64,000 nt of DNA from contig CAMLLU010000012.1 in the NCBI GenBank assembly GCA_946480925.1, positions 47,710-111,709 of the forward strand, written 5' to 3'. Under the pieces are notes generated by a model. That model ran no database searches. It was not told where the DNA came from and was given only the letters and a program-made list of their open reading frames with translations. Both the position numbers and the translations under genes were made by a program. The stretch is from an uncultured Rivibacter sp. (GTDB lineage: Bacteria > Pseudomonadota > Gammaproteobacteria > Burkholderiales > Burkholderiaceae). This document shows, in pieces, positions 8,903-18,206 of the stretch (the first letter of the stretch is position 1; each line of letters opens with the position of its first letter).

Positions 8903-10267
8903 ATGGCCAAAGACAAAACCATCTACACCTGCTCCGAATGTGGCGGCAGCAGCCCCAAGTGGCTGGGCAAGTGCCCGAGCTGCGGCGCGTGGAACACGCT
9001 CGAAGAGACCGTTGCCGAAAGCGCCTCGCCGTCGAGGAACCGCTTTCAGTCGTTGGCCAAGTCGCAGCCCGTCGCCACGCTGAGCGAAATCGAGGCCGGC
9101 GACGTGGCCCGCACGCCCACGGGGCTCGAGGAGCTCGACCGCGTGCTGGGCGGCGGCATCGTGGCCGGCGGCGTGGTGCTGATCGGCGGCGACCCGGGCA
9201 TCGGCAAGTCCACGCTGCTGCTGCAGGCGGTCGACGCGATGAGCCTGCAGATGAAGGTGCTCTACATCACCGGCGAGGAAAGCGGCTCGCAGATCGCATT
9301 GCGCTCGCGCCGGCTGGGCCTGGCCGGCACGCAGGTGCGCGTGCTGGCCGAGATCAACCTCGAGAAGATCCTGGCCACCATCGAGTCCGAGAAGCCGGCC
9401 TTCTGCGTGATCGACTCGATCCAGACGCTGTATTCGGAGCAGCTCACGTCCGCGCCCGGCTCGGTGGCGCAGGTGCGCGAATGCGCGGCGCAGCTCACGC
9501 GCACGGCCAAGGCCGGCGGCACGAGCATGGTGCTGGTGGGGCACGTCACGAAAGAGGGCTCGCTGGCGGGCCCGCGCGTGCTCGAGCACATCGTCGACAC
9601 GGTGCTGTACTTCGAAGGCGACACGCACTCGGCCTTCCGCCTGGTGCGCGCCTTCAAGAACCGCTTCGGCGCCGTCAACGAGATCGGCGTGTTCGCCATG
9701 ACCGAGCGCGGCCTGAAGGGTGTGGCCAACCCAAGCGCGATCTTCCTTTCCACGCACAACGAGCCGGTGCCGGGCTCGTGCGTGCTGGTCACGCTCGAAG
9801 GCACGCGACCCATGCTGGTGGAGATCCAGGCGCTGGTCGATTCCGGCGGCCCCAGCCCGCGGCGCCTTTCGGTGGGCCTGGAGCGCGACCGCCTCGCCAT
9901 GCTGCTGGCCGTGCTGCACCGCCATGCCGGCATCGACAGCTTCGACCAGGACGTGTTCGTCAACGCGGTGGGCGGCGTGCGCATCAGCGAGCCGGCCGCC
10001 GACCTGGCGGTGATGCTCGCCATCCAGAGCTCGCTGCGCGGCAAGCCGCTGCCGCGCGGCTTCCTGGCCTTTGGCGAAGTGGGCCTGGCCGGTGAAGTGC
10101 GCCCTGCGCCGCGCGGCCAGGAAAGGCTGAAGGAAGCGGCGAAGCTGGGCTTTTCCGTCGCCGTGGTGCCGAAGGCCAACGCACCGAAGAAAGCACCCGA
10201 GGGGTTGACCGTGCATGCGGTGGAGCGCATCGAACAGGCGATCGACCTGGTGCGGTCATTGGCCTGA
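8903..10267 (+). CDS. radA: DNA repair protein RadA (Sms)
   Basis: 454 residues, standard length. Domains in order are an N-terminal four-Cys zinc finger (CSECGG...CPSCGAW), a RecA-type ATPase with Walker A GGDPGIGKSTLL (Lys102), the RadA-specific KNRFG motif (from Lys252) and a C-terminal Lon-protease-like domain. RadA is a branch-migration helicase that assists RecA in recombinational repair. ATG 8903 gives MAKDKTIYTCSECGG. TACAGT lies 11 bases upstream, so the transcript may be leaderless or nearly so. Confidence 0.95.
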   Translation: MAKDKTIYTCSECGGSSPKWLGKCPSCGAWNTLEETVAESASPSRNRFQSLAKSQPVATLSEIEAGDVARTPTGLEELDRVLGGGIVAGGVVLIGGDPGIGKSTLLLQAVDAMSLQMKVLYITGEESGSQIALRSRRLGLAGTQVRVLAEINLEKILATIESEKPAFCVIDSIQTLYSEQLTSAPGSVAQVRECAAQLTRTAKAGGTSMVLVGHVTKEGSLAGPRVLEHIVDTVLYFEGDTHSAFRLVRAFKNRFGAVNEIGVFAMTERGLKGVANPSAIFLSTHNEPVPGSCVLVTLEGTRPMLVEIQALVDSGGPSPRRLSVGLERDRLAMLLAVLHRHAGIDSFDQDVFVNAVGGVRISEPAADLAVMLAIQSSLRGKPLPRGFLAFGEVGLAGEVRPAPRGQERLKEAAKLGFSVAVVPKANAPKKAPEGLTVHAVERIEQAIDLVRSLA

Positions 10268-10449
10268 CGCCGCGCAGCGACAACCCTGCGCCCAGCAAAT
10301 CCTTCGGCATACATGGCAGGTGCGCAAGCGGCGCGCCCGCCCCAATGCGGGGGACGGCCTGCGGAACGGCGATTGCCGAGTGAGAACGTTCCCCCGAAAG
10401 ACGTATGGCTGGGAGGAACGTACGCAACCCTGCTGAAAGGAACTCACTC

Positions 10450-10812
10450 ATGAACAAGTCATCCCTTGCCAAGAAGGCCTCGATCGTCGTGCTGAGCCTG
10501 TTTGCCGGCGCAGCCATTGCGCAGAACAGCGCTGCGGGCCGCGAGGGTGGTGGTGCCACCGGCCCCGACGCCGATGGCACGGCACAGGTCAAGCCCAAGA
10601 GCGACCCCACGCTGCAGGGCAGCGGCACGAGCACCACGGCGCCAGAAGGTTCGGCCGCGACGGACAGCACGCACAAGGGCAGCAAGTCCATGAAGGACAA
10701 CAAGCGCAAGGGCACTCGTGGCAACGCTGCATCCCGCGAGTCCACCGACGGCGCGCCGACGGGCACCAGCCCCACCAACGAAAACAACACGACAGGCGGC
10801 ACGCAGCGCTGA
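10450..10812 (+). CDS. small exported Ser/Thr/Gly-rich protein
   Basis: 120 residues. A signal peptide (KKASIVVLSLFAGAAIAQ) with likely cleavage after AIA is followed by a low-complexity hydrophilic chain rich in Gly, Thr, Ser, Lys and Asn with no predicted fold. ATG 10450 follows GAAAGGAA. The gene stands alone with a clear terminator after it. Such short disordered periplasmic proteins are common in Burkholderiales and have no assigned role. Confidence 0.7.
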   Translation: MNKSSLAKKASIVVLSLFAGAAIAQNSAAGREGGGATGPDADGTAQVKPKSDPTLQGSGTSTTAPEGSAATDSTHKGSKSMKDNKRKGTRGNAASRESTDGAPTGTSPTNENNTTGGTQR

Positions 10813-10829
10813 CCGTACGTGAATGAACG

Positions 10830-10866
10830 AGGCGCTGCCGCTTCCCCGCGGCAGCGCCTTCTTCAT
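10830..10866 (+). terminator. Rho-independent terminator
   Basis: An 11-bp perfect stem (AGGCGCTGCCG at 10830-10840 and its complement at 10849-10859) with an 8-base loop is followed by a T-rich TCTTCATT. It lies 18 bases after the stop of the small exported protein. Confidence 0.85.
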
Positions 10867-10948
10867 TGGAGGCCGGTGTCCCGGCCGTGCGATTCCTTAC
10901 GAGCTGCGGCTTGACGCGCCACACCCCGATGGATGCAATGCCCGCACG

Positions 10949-12475
10949 ATGGGCAGCACGTTCAAACGGATCTGGTGGCTGGCATTGCTGTGGCCCCTGG
11001 CGTGGCCTTCATGGGCGAGCGCGGCCGATGCCACCCGCGTGGTGGTGGGCTCCAAGCGCTTCACCGAGTCGTACATCCTGGGCGAGATCGTGGCGCAGAC
11101 GGCGCGGCCGTTTGCCGCGGCCGTGGAACACCGGCCGGGCCTGGGCAACACCGCGGTGGTGTTCGAGGCGCTGAAGGCCGGCGCGATCGACGTCTACCCC
11201 GAATACCTCGGCACGCTCGACGCCGAGATCCTGAAGCACCCTCGACCCACCGACCGCGACACCATGCGCCGCGAGCTTGCGCCCATGGGGCTGGGCGTGG
11301 CGGTGCCGCTGGGCTTCGACAACGGCTACGCACTGGCGCTGCGATCGGCCGACGCGCAACGCCTGCAGCTGCGGCGCATCGGCGACCTGCGTGCGCAGCC
11401 GCAGCTCGTGCTGGGGCTGTCGCATGAATTCATCGGCCGCGCCGACGGCTGGCCCGGGCTCGCGGCGCGCTACAAGCTGCCGCAGCAACCGGTGGGCATC
11501 GACCATGGCGTCGCATACGAAGCGCTCGAAGCCGGCCGCATCGCCGTGACCGACATCTACACCACCGACGCGAAGATCGCCTCGCTCGGCCTCACGGTGC
11601 TCGAAGACGATGCGCGCTACTTCCCGCGCTACGACGCCGTGCTGCTCTACAGGCTCGACCTGCCGCAGCGCGCGCCGGCCGCCTGGCAGGCCATCACGCG
11701 ACTCGAGGGCCGCATCGGCCAGGCCGCGATGATCGCGATGAACGGCGAGGCCGAACTCAAAGGCCGCCCGTTCGCCGACATCGCGCGCGACTTCGTGAAC
11801 CCGCCCAAGCCGGGTGCGGCGGCAGGCAGCGGGCGGGCCGGCTTCGTGCAACGGCTGCTGGCCGACGACCTGGCCCGGCTCACGCGCGAACACGTCACGC
11901 TGGTGCTGCTGGCGGTGGGGGCTGCGGTGCTGGTCGGCGTGCCACTGGGCGTTGCGGCCGCGGCCGTGCCGCGCCTCGAGCAGGCGGTGATGGCATTGGT
12001 GGGCCTGCTGCAGACCGTGCCGTCGCTCGCGTTGTTCGCAGCGCTCATCCCGCTGCTGGGCCGCATCGGCGCCGTGCCCGCGTTGATCGCACTGGCGTTG
12101 TATGCGCTGCTGCCCATCGTGCGCAACACCACCACCGGCCTCGCGCAGGTGCCTCGAGGCCTGCGCGCGGCCGGCACGGCGCTGGGCCTCACGCCGGCAC
12201 AGCGCTGGCGTGCCATCGACCTGCCGCTGGCGCTGCCGGTCATCGTGGCCGGCATCAAGACCGCGGCCGTCATCACGGTGGGCACGGCCACCATCGCCGC
12301 GTTCATCGGTGCCGGCGGCTACGGCGAACGCATCGCCACCGGCCTCGCGCTCAACGACCACGCCGCGCTGCTGGCCGGTGCAGTGCCGGCGGCCTTGCTG
12401 GCGTTGGCGACGCAGGCGCTGTTCGAGGGGGTCGAGCGGCTTGTGCTTCGCCGCCTCTGCCGCGGCGCCGCGTGA
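10949..12475 (+). CDS. fused osmolyte ABC transporter: substrate-binding domain then permease
   Basis: 508 residues. A signal peptide (WWLALLWPLAWPSWASA) is followed by an OpuAC/ProX-like quaternary-amine-binding domain (VVVGSKRFTESYILGEIVAQ, NTAVVFEALKAGAIDVYPEYLGT), then from about residue 310 a six-helix BPD_transp_1 permease with the EAA-like loop GTALGLTPAQRWRAIDLPLALPVI. The family imports glycine betaine, choline or similar compounds. Fused proteins usually place the permease first; this one places the binding domain first. No ATPase gene lies next to it, so it must borrow one encoded elsewhere. Confidence 0.85.
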   Translation: MGSTFKRIWWLALLWPLAWPSWASAADATRVVVGSKRFTESYILGEIVAQTARPFAAAVEHRPGLGNTAVVFEALKAGAIDVYPEYLGTLDAEILKHPRPTDRDTMRRELAPMGLGVAVPLGFDNGYALALRSADAQRLQLRRIGDLRAQPQLVLGLSHEFIGRADGWPGLAARYKLPQQPVGIDHGVAYEALEAGRIAVTDIYTTDAKIASLGLTVLEDDARYFPRYDAVLLYRLDLPQRAPAAWQAITRLEGRIGQAAMIAMNGEAELKGRPFADIARDFVNPPKPGAAAGSGRAGFVQRLLADDLARLTREHVTLVLLAVGAAVLVGVPLGVAAAAVPRLEQAVMALVGLLQTVPSLALFAALIPLLGRIGAVPALIALALYALLPIVRNTTTGLAQVPRGLRAAGTALGLTPAQRWRAIDLPLALPVIVAGIKTAAVITVGTATIAAFIGAGGYGERIATGLALNDHAALLAGAVPAALLALATQALFEGVERLVLRRLCRGAA

Positions 12476-12646
12476 CGCGGCAGTGCCGTCGTGTTCCATA
12501 CAACAGCCAGTGAGGCAGAACCGAACACTCGCTGGTTCAGGAGCGAACAACATGAACTCGGGCGGCCTTTCCGCTGCGAAGCTCAGCTAGCCTGACGCGC
12601 CCGCCTACAGCCCGACGCGGCGACCAGCCAGCAGTACCGCACCCTC

Positions 12647-14584
12647 ATGAGACTCTCCCAGACTCCGCCCCTTCCATTGGCTGCCTCCTTGCGTGCCGCC
12701 TTGTCCGCATGCGGCCGATCGATCCACAAGGCCGCCGTTTGGATGCTCGTCGTCGCCTCGGCGGCGGTTTGCGGCATATCGGTCGCGGCCGAGAGCCCGT
12801 CACCGCAACCGCAGGCCATCGACCACAGCGGGTGGCCTGCCGATTCGCCTCTCGTGGCCGTCGATCCCCAGGGCAATGCCATGGTGGTCTGGAGGCAGTC
12901 TTCCAGGTACAAGCAGCCCCCCAGCCTCTGGTCGAACCGCTACATCGCCAAGAGCGATGCCTGGGGCTCCGAGCGCCTGCCGCTCACGTCGTGGCCACGC
13001 CCATACACGGCACACGACATCGCGGCCGTGCCCGGTGGGGACGTCTTCGTCATCGCCAGCGACGAAGACAACGCGGTCGTGCATCGCTTCAGCGCACGAA
13101 GCCAGTCGTGGGGCAAGGAGTGGACGCTCGACAAGGGCCGGGCCACCCGCCATGACGTGCGCATCGCGGCAGACCCGCAGGGCAACGTGCTCGCCGTGTG
13201 GACGCGCGAGGGCAAGTCCAATACGGCCCTTTGGGCCAGCTACTACAGTGCTGCAAGCGCCCGCTGGAGCCCTGCCGAAGCGATCAGTGCTGCGACCGGA
13301 TGGGCGAAAGATCCAGAGCTGGCTTTCGACGGAAAGGGCGACGCGATCGTCGCCTGGCATGTGGACCGCACCATCCGGGCCAGGCGCTTTACCGCAGGCG
13401 TCTGGGAGCCGCTCCACACGGTGGCTGATCCGGGCTCCGACAAATTTCACCTCGCCGTATCGCGCAATGGTGTTGCGACACTCGCATGGGAGTTCGAGTG
13501 CCGCCTTCGGGCCGCTCGTTACGAGCCCGGACTGAATGGCAGCGGCGCGTGGGGCAACGCGGTGGACATCGATCACCACGACGGCGCGCCTTGCAGAAGC
13601 GGTACCTCGGTAGCGATGGACGATGGCGACAACGCCGTCGTGGCCTGGACCCAGGAGATGCCAGGCGAAACCCGGCGCAGCGTGTACACCAGCCGCTTCG
13701 TCGCGTCCGGGCCTGGGGGCGCGTGGAGCCAGGCCCAGCATGTGGGCAGCAACAGTGGCTACTCGGCATACAACCACACGTCTGTCGTCGTGGATGCGAA
13801 AGGCAGCGCCTTCGTCGCCTGGACCGAGGAAGGGCCCAACCACCGCAAACGTGTCTACGCCAACCGCCAAACGCCTGGGCAGGGCTGGGGGCAGGCCATC
13901 GCGGTGATGCAGTCCGACGTCTTCACTGTCGGCGATCTGTCGATGGCCTCGGGCACGGATGGCACGGTCATGCTGGCCTGGCAAGCGACCGACAACCGGC
14001 AGACGGTGCAGATCAGGGCTCACCGCCTGGCCTCAGGTTCGTGCGCAGATCCCTGCAGCAAGGCCGGTGTGGACGCTGCCCAGCAGGCCGAACCTGGGCC
14101 GCAGGACCGGATCAACTACTGCACGGCAACCCGGGGGCGTGACGACGCCCTCGCGGGGCGGCTGCCTTCTGCCATGTGCCAGACGCCGCCCGCCGTCGAA
14201 ACGTACCGTGCCGGCTACGGCGAGGGCATCCTGCGGTTCTGCACGGCGGAAAACGGTCTCCAGCGCGGCCGATCAGGTCTCGCGACCCGCAGCGACATCT
14301 GCCCGTCGAATCTGCTCGAGTTTCAAATGGGCTACACGATGGGTGGCGAGCTGCACGACCTGAATCGCCAGCTCGAGCGGATTGCCGCTCAGCAGGCAGA
14401 TGCGCGCAAGGCGTTGGCCGACCCCTCGACCGGCCGCTCCGATCGCGACGACGCCAGCCTGCGACTCAAGCAGCTCGATGCCGACAAACTGGCGGCTCAA
14501 AAGCAGATCCGCGAAACCGAGCTCGTGGTCTCGCAGATGCGAATGCTGATGAAGGCGCCTGCCCCTGCGCGCTTGCGCAAGTGA
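12647..14584 (+). CDS. exported repeat protein with C-terminal DUF2799-like domain
   Basis: 645 residues. A membrane or signal segment (AAVWMLVVASAAVCGISVAA) ends near residue 48. From about 65 to 460 there are at least six copies of a repeat centred on D-x-x-G-[ND]-A-x-V-A-W (DPQGNAMVVW, DPQGNVLAVW, DGKGDAIVAW, DDGDNAVVAW, DAKGSAFVAW, GTDGTVMLAW), suggesting a beta-propeller. Residues about 480-575 hold Cys-rich blocks (INYCTA, YRAGYGEGILRFCTAENG, FQMGYTMGGELHDL) that resemble DUF2799. A coiled coil closes the protein. Function is unknown; location is probably periplasm or outer surface. Confidence 0.65.
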   Translation: MRLSQTPPLPLAASLRAALSACGRSIHKAAVWMLVVASAAVCGISVAAESPSPQPQAIDHSGWPADSPLVAVDPQGNAMVVWRQSSRYKQPPSLWSNRYIAKSDAWGSERLPLTSWPRPYTAHDIAAVPGGDVFVIASDEDNAVVHRFSARSQSWGKEWTLDKGRATRHDVRIAADPQGNVLAVWTREGKSNTALWASYYSAASARWSPAEAISAATGWAKDPELAFDGKGDAIVAWHVDRTIRARRFTAGVWEPLHTVADPGSDKFHLAVSRNGVATLAWEFECRLRAARYEPGLNGSGAWGNAVDIDHHDGAPCRSGTSVAMDDGDNAVVAWTQEMPGETRRSVYTSRFVASGPGGAWSQAQHVGSNSGYSAYNHTSVVVDAKGSAFVAWTEEGPNHRKRVYANRQTPGQGWGQAIAVMQSDVFTVGDLSMASGTDGTVMLAWQATDNRQTVQIRAHRLASGSCADPCSKAGVDAAQQAEPGPQDRINYCTATRGRDDALAGRLPSAMCQTPPAVETYRAGYGEGILRFCTAENGLQRGRSGLATRSDICPSNLLEFQMGYTMGGELHDLNRQLERIAAQQADARKALADPSTGRSDRDDASLRLKQLDADKLAAQKQIRETELVVSQMRMLMKAPAPARLRK

Positions 14585-15032
14585 AGTGAAGGGAGGCCCT
14601 GGCGCTGCCCCATTGCCCGCGTTGTGATCTGCAGCGGGCCAGCACGCGCGCCACCCCCTCACATCTGCAAACGCGCAACTACGGGCTCACCCCTATCCCA
14701 AAAAAACGAACGCTCGTACTAAATAGCGCCTCACGCCAGCCGGCCGCATGAACACGCACCGTGTTGCGGGTCGGCCGCCGTCCCTCAGGGCGTGCCGGCT
14801 GCGCGTGCTGCTTTCGCCTTGCGGCGCCAGAGACCCTGGGCCGCCGCAAGCGCGCGGCAGCTGCTCTCTCACCATCGGCACACGGCCGCAGAGCCGTGCG
14901 AGGTCCCGTCGGACGAGCTTCGTGTTGTGTGCATGCGCCTGTGCCTGCGCAAGCACGGCTTCGTCCGCCCGTGGCGGCCGCGGCAGTTCAGGCCGCTTCG
15001 TTCGCTGTTTCCATGAACGAGGAGAAGACTCG
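14585..15032. other. 448-base gap before the lipase gene
   Basis: No convincing gene is seen. There is an A7 run at 14700-14706 and a locally AT-richer stretch around 14715-14730 (CGTACTAAATAGC) that could hold the lipase promoter, but no clear -35/-10 pair. The open frames in it have no recognisable protein character. Confidence 0.5.
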
Positions 15033-15980
15033 ATGAAGCAAATGAAAAAGCGCCTCGCTGCCACGCTGCTCGCGTCGGCAGCCGCTTGCTGCCTGGGGCT
15101 CGCCGTGCCGGCGGCCCGGGCAGCCGACACCTATGCGCAGACGCGCTACCCCATCGTGCTGGTGCACGGCCTGCTGGGCTTCGATGCCATCGGCCCGGTG
15201 AACTACTGGTACGGCATCCCGTCGTCGCTGCGCTCGAGCGGCGCCACGGTGTATGTGCCGCAGCAGTCGGCCGCCAACGCCAGCGAAGTGCGCGGCGAGC
15301 AGCTGCTTGCGCAACTGCGCCAGCTGAAGGCGGCCTATGGCCACGCGAAGTTCAATCTCGTGGGCCACAGCCACGGCGGGCAGACGGTGCGCTACGTGGC
15401 CTCGGTGGCACCCGAGCTGGTGGCTTCGGTCACCACCGTGGGCACGCCGCACCAGGGCAGCAAGGTGGCCGACGCCGTGGAGGCCGGCACCAGCGCCACC
15501 GGCACCACCGCTGCCGTGGCCGCGGTGGTGAACGCACTGGCCACCTTTCTCGACTGGCTCTCGGGTGGTGCCGGCAACCCGCAGGACTCGCTGGCCGCGT
15601 TGAAGTCGCTCAACACCGCGGGTGCGGCGGCCTTCAACTCGAGCCACCCGGCCGGTGCACCCACCAGCGCCTGCGGCTTCGGGCCGGCCAGCGTGAACGG
15701 CGTGCGCTACTACTCGGTGAGTGGTACCTCGGTGCTCACCAACGTGCTCGACCTGGCCGACCCCATGCTCGTCGCGTCGTCCATCTTCTTCGGCTCCGAG
15801 GCCAACGACGGGCTGGTGTCTCGCTGCTCGTCGCACTGGGGCACGGTGCTGCGCGACGACTACCCCTGGAACCACCTCGACGAGGTGAACCAGAGCTTCG
15901 GCCTGCGCGGCCTGTTCACGCCCGACCCGGTGGCGTTCTATCGCACGCAGGCCAACCGGCTGAAGTCGCTGGGGTTGTGA
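15033..15980 (+). CDS. lipA: secreted triacylglycerol lipase, family I.1/I.2
   Basis: 315 residues. A signal peptide (about residues 5-31) precedes the mature N-terminus DTYAQTRYPIVLVHGLLGFD, typical of Pseudomonas and Burkholderia lipases. Catalytic Ser113 sits in GHSHGG; the acid is probably Asp in SEANDGLVS and the His is in WNHLDEVNQ. The family hydrolyses long-chain triglycerides outside the cell after type II secretion and needs a dedicated foldase, supplied by the next gene three bases downstream. ATG 15033 follows AGGAGAAG. Confidence 0.93.
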   Translation: MKQMKKRLAATLLASAAACCLGLAVPAARAADTYAQTRYPIVLVHGLLGFDAIGPVNYWYGIPSSLRSSGATVYVPQQSAANASEVRGEQLLAQLRQLKAAYGHAKFNLVGHSHGGQTVRYVASVAPELVASVTTVGTPHQGSKVADAVEAGTSATGTTAAVAAVVNALATFLDWLSGGAGNPQDSLAALKSLNTAGAAAFNSSHPAGAPTSACGFGPASVNGVRYYSVSGTSVLTNVLDLADPMLVASSIFFGSEANDGLVSRCSSHWGTVLRDDYPWNHLDEVNQSFGLRGLFTPDPVAFYRTQANRLKSLGL

Positions 15981-15983
15981 GCC

Positions 15984-16892
15984 GTGGGCCCGTTGACTGC
16001 CACCGCCCTGGTGGGGGCGGGCGCCGCGGTGCTGCTGGGCCTGTGGGCCTGGCAGCGCAACGACACCGCGCACGAGCCGGTGCGGTTGCGGGCAGCCACC
16101 GCACCGGCTGCCTCGTTGCATGCGCCGCAGGCCGGCGCTGCGGCCGCACCGCCTCGCGCGGCTGCGGCCTCGTCGCCCGGGCAGTTCACGCAGTGGCTGG
16201 CCGAGCGCAGCTCGCTGCGCGGTGCCGCGCCCGACGGTTCGTGGGGCGAGTTCGATGCACAAGGCCGGCTCAAGCCCGCGCTCGCGCTGCGCCGCCGCTT
16301 CGACCAGCTGCTCACGCTGCAGGGTGAAGCCACGCTCGAGCAGATTGCCGCGTTTGCAGAGCACGATGCGAGCACGGCACTGGGCCCGGCCGGCGCGCAG
16401 CAGGTGATGCAGGTGTGGCGGCGCTACCTGGAGCTGATGCGCTACGAGTTCCGCACCCGCGTGGACCTGCGCGACCGCAACAGCTGGGCCGCCGCATTGG
16501 CCGAGCGCCAGCCGGTGCGCCGCAATTTGCTGGGCGCCGAATGGGCGGCGGCGTTCTATGCGGAAGAAGAGGCGCAACTGCAAGCCGCTGCTCGCGAGCC
16601 CGCGGTACCACCTGCGGACGCAGCGGCGCCTGCCGCCAACGCTGCCGGCATCGACGTGGCCGCACTCCCGCCCGAGGCGCGCCAGCGCCTGGCCGACGAA
16701 CAGGCAGCGTGGGCCGACTGGGAAAAGCGCCTGGCCCTGGCCCGCGACGAATGGGCGCGCCTGCAGTCCGCGCCCGAACTCTCGGCCCCGCAACGCGCTG
16801 CGGCCATCGAGCAGTGGATGCTGCCGCGTTTCGATGCCGGCGAGCAGCGCCGCGTGCGCGCCTTGCTGCAACTCCCTGCCGCGCCCTCGTGA
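15984..16892 (+). CDS. lipB: lipase-specific foldase (Lif)
   Basis: 302 residues from a GTG start. An N-terminal membrane anchor (LVGAGAAVLLGLWAW) and an Ala/Pro-rich linker lead into SSLRGAAPDGSWGEFDAQGRL and then an extended helical domain, the layout of Lif steric chaperones that fold lipase in the periplasm. The family motif RxxFDY(F/C)L(S/T)A appears here as RRRFDQLLTLQGE, so the Tyr and the final Ser-Ala are not conserved. Position directly behind the lipase supports the call. Confidence 0.85.
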   Translation: MGPLTATALVGAGAAVLLGLWAWQRNDTAHEPVRLRAATAPAASLHAPQAGAAAAPPRAAAASSPGQFTQWLAERSSLRGAAPDGSWGEFDAQGRLKPALALRRRFDQLLTLQGEATLEQIAAFAEHDASTALGPAGAQQVMQVWRRYLELMRYEFRTRVDLRDRNSWAAALAERQPVRRNLLGAEWAAAFYAEEEAQLQAAAREPAVPPADAAAPAANAAGIDVAALPPEARQRLADEQAAWADWEKRLALARDEWARLQSAPELSAPQRAAAIEQWMLPRFDAGEQRRVRALLQLPAAPS

Positions 16893-16966
16893 TCGCCGCG
16901 TGACTACGATGGAGGCCCCCGCCACGAGCCTCCATCACCCATGGCATATCCAGTGTCAACCCCGGT

Positions 16967-17044
16967 CGCCGCGCCGGGCCGCCCCAAGCAAGGCCCGACC
17001 CTCTCGGAGGGTCGCTCGCCGTATTCGGCGAGCGGGGTGTCGTC
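16967..17044 (+). repeat. dispersed GC-rich intergenic repeat, copy 2
   Basis: It has the same core as the copy at 7277 (GCGCCGGGCCGCCCCAAGCA), a GACCCTCTCGGAGGGTC hairpin and the CGCCGTATTCGGCGAGCGGGGTG end. It runs up to the start codon at 17045, so the leader of the next gene is made of repeat sequence. Confidence 0.7.
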
Positions 17045-17386
17045 ATGAGCACAACTGGCTTTGCAGCCTTGCCCGAGCCGCCGTACTACGCGGTGATCTT
17101 CAGCAGCCAGCGCACCGGAGGCGACCAGGGCTACGGCGAGATGGCCGACCGCATGGTCGCGCTCGCAGCAGAGCAGCCCGGCTTCCTCGGCATCGAGAGC
17201 ACGCGTGGAGCCGACGGTTTCGGCATCACCGTGTCGTACTTCCGCACGCTCGAAGACATTGCCGCGTGGAAGGCGAACGCCGAGCACCGTGAAGCGCAAC
17301 GCCTGGGCCACCAGCGCTGGTACGAGCACTTCGAGCTGCGCATTGCGAAGGTGGAGCGGGCTTACGGCAAGGCGCATCCGCGCTGA
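17045..17386 (+). CDS. antibiotic biosynthesis monooxygenase (ABM)-fold protein
   Basis: 113 residues. The pattern YYAVIFSSQRTGGDQGYGEM, then EQPGFLGIESTRGADGFGIT and WKANAEHREAQRLGHQRWYEHFELRIAKVER matches the ABM dimeric alpha-beta barrel group (YgiN/heme-degrading-like). No catalytic role can be assigned from sequence. It lies 13 bases before the phosphoesterase gene and is probably co-transcribed with it. Confidence 0.8.
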   Translation: MSTTGFAALPEPPYYAVIFSSQRTGGDQGYGEMADRMVALAAEQPGFLGIESTRGADGFGITVSYFRTLEDIAAWKANAEHREAQRLGHQRWYEHFELRIAKVERAYGKAHPR

Positions 17387-17399
17387 GGAGTTCACCACC

Positions 17400-18206
17400 A
17401 TGCGCATCGCCGCCATCTCCGACATCCACGGCAACCTGCCCGCGCTCGAAGCGGTGTTCGACGACATCGCCCATGCCGGCGGCGCCGACGTGACCGTGAA
17501 CCTGGGCGACATCTTGAGCGGCCCGCTGTGGCCGGTGGAAACCGCCGACCGGCTGATGGCGCTGAACCTGCCCACCATCCGCGGCAACCATGAGCGCCAG
17601 GTGCTCACCTTCGAGCGCGAGAAGATGGGCCCGACCGACGGCTATACGGCAGACCACATCACCGAAGCTCACCGCAACTGGATGCGCAGCCTGCCCGAAA
17701 CGATGTGGCTCGCGCCCGACGTGTTCTGCTGCCACGGCACGCCCGACGACGACCTGCAGTACTGGCTCGAAACCGTGGTGCCCGGCCATGGCGAGCACGG
17801 CGGGCGCGGCCTGCGCATGGCCACGTTGGCCGAAGCGCAGCAGCGGCTGGGCGGCTTCGACACCAGCCGCGTGACGCTCATGCTGTGCGGCCACACGCAC
17901 ATGCCGCGCGTGCTGCAGCTGCCGGAGGGGCCGCTGGTGGTGAATGCCGGCAGCGTGGGCCTGCCGGGCTTCGACGATGACCACCCGTTCAAGCACGTGC
18001 TCGAAGTCGGCACGCCGCACGCGCGCTGGGCGTTGATCGAGCGCAGCGGCACCGGCTGGAACGTGCAGCAACGCGCCGTGGCCTACGACTGGGAAAGCGC
18101 CGCGCGGCGCGCCGAAGAGAATGGCCGGCCCGACTGGGCCGATGCCTTGCGCACCGGATTTGTCGGGCGCATGGAAACCGACGTGACGACCGTGGAGGAA
18201 AAGTGA
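17400..18206 (+). CDS. calcineurin-like metallophosphoesterase, YfcE-related
   Basis: 268 residues. All metal-binding blocks are present: DIHGN (residues 8-12), NLGDILSGP, RGNHE, a CHGTPDDDL His block and GHTHMPR. Family members are phosphodiesterases or protein phosphatases with a two-metal centre; the natural substrate is unknown. ATG 17400 follows GAGGAG. The stop codon overlaps the GTG of the transporter gene by four bases, which implies translational coupling. Confidence 0.88.
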   Translation: MRIAAISDIHGNLPALEAVFDDIAHAGGADVTVNLGDILSGPLWPVETADRLMALNLPTIRGNHERQVLTFEREKMGPTDGYTADHITEAHRNWMRSLPETMWLAPDVFCCHGTPDDDLQYWLETVVPGHGEHGGRGLRMATLAEAQQRLGGFDTSRVTLMLCGHTHMPRVLQLPEGPLVVNAGSVGLPGFDDDHPFKHVLEVGTPHARWALIERSGTGWNVQQRAVAYDWESAARRAEENGRPDWADALRTGFVGRMETDVTTVEEK

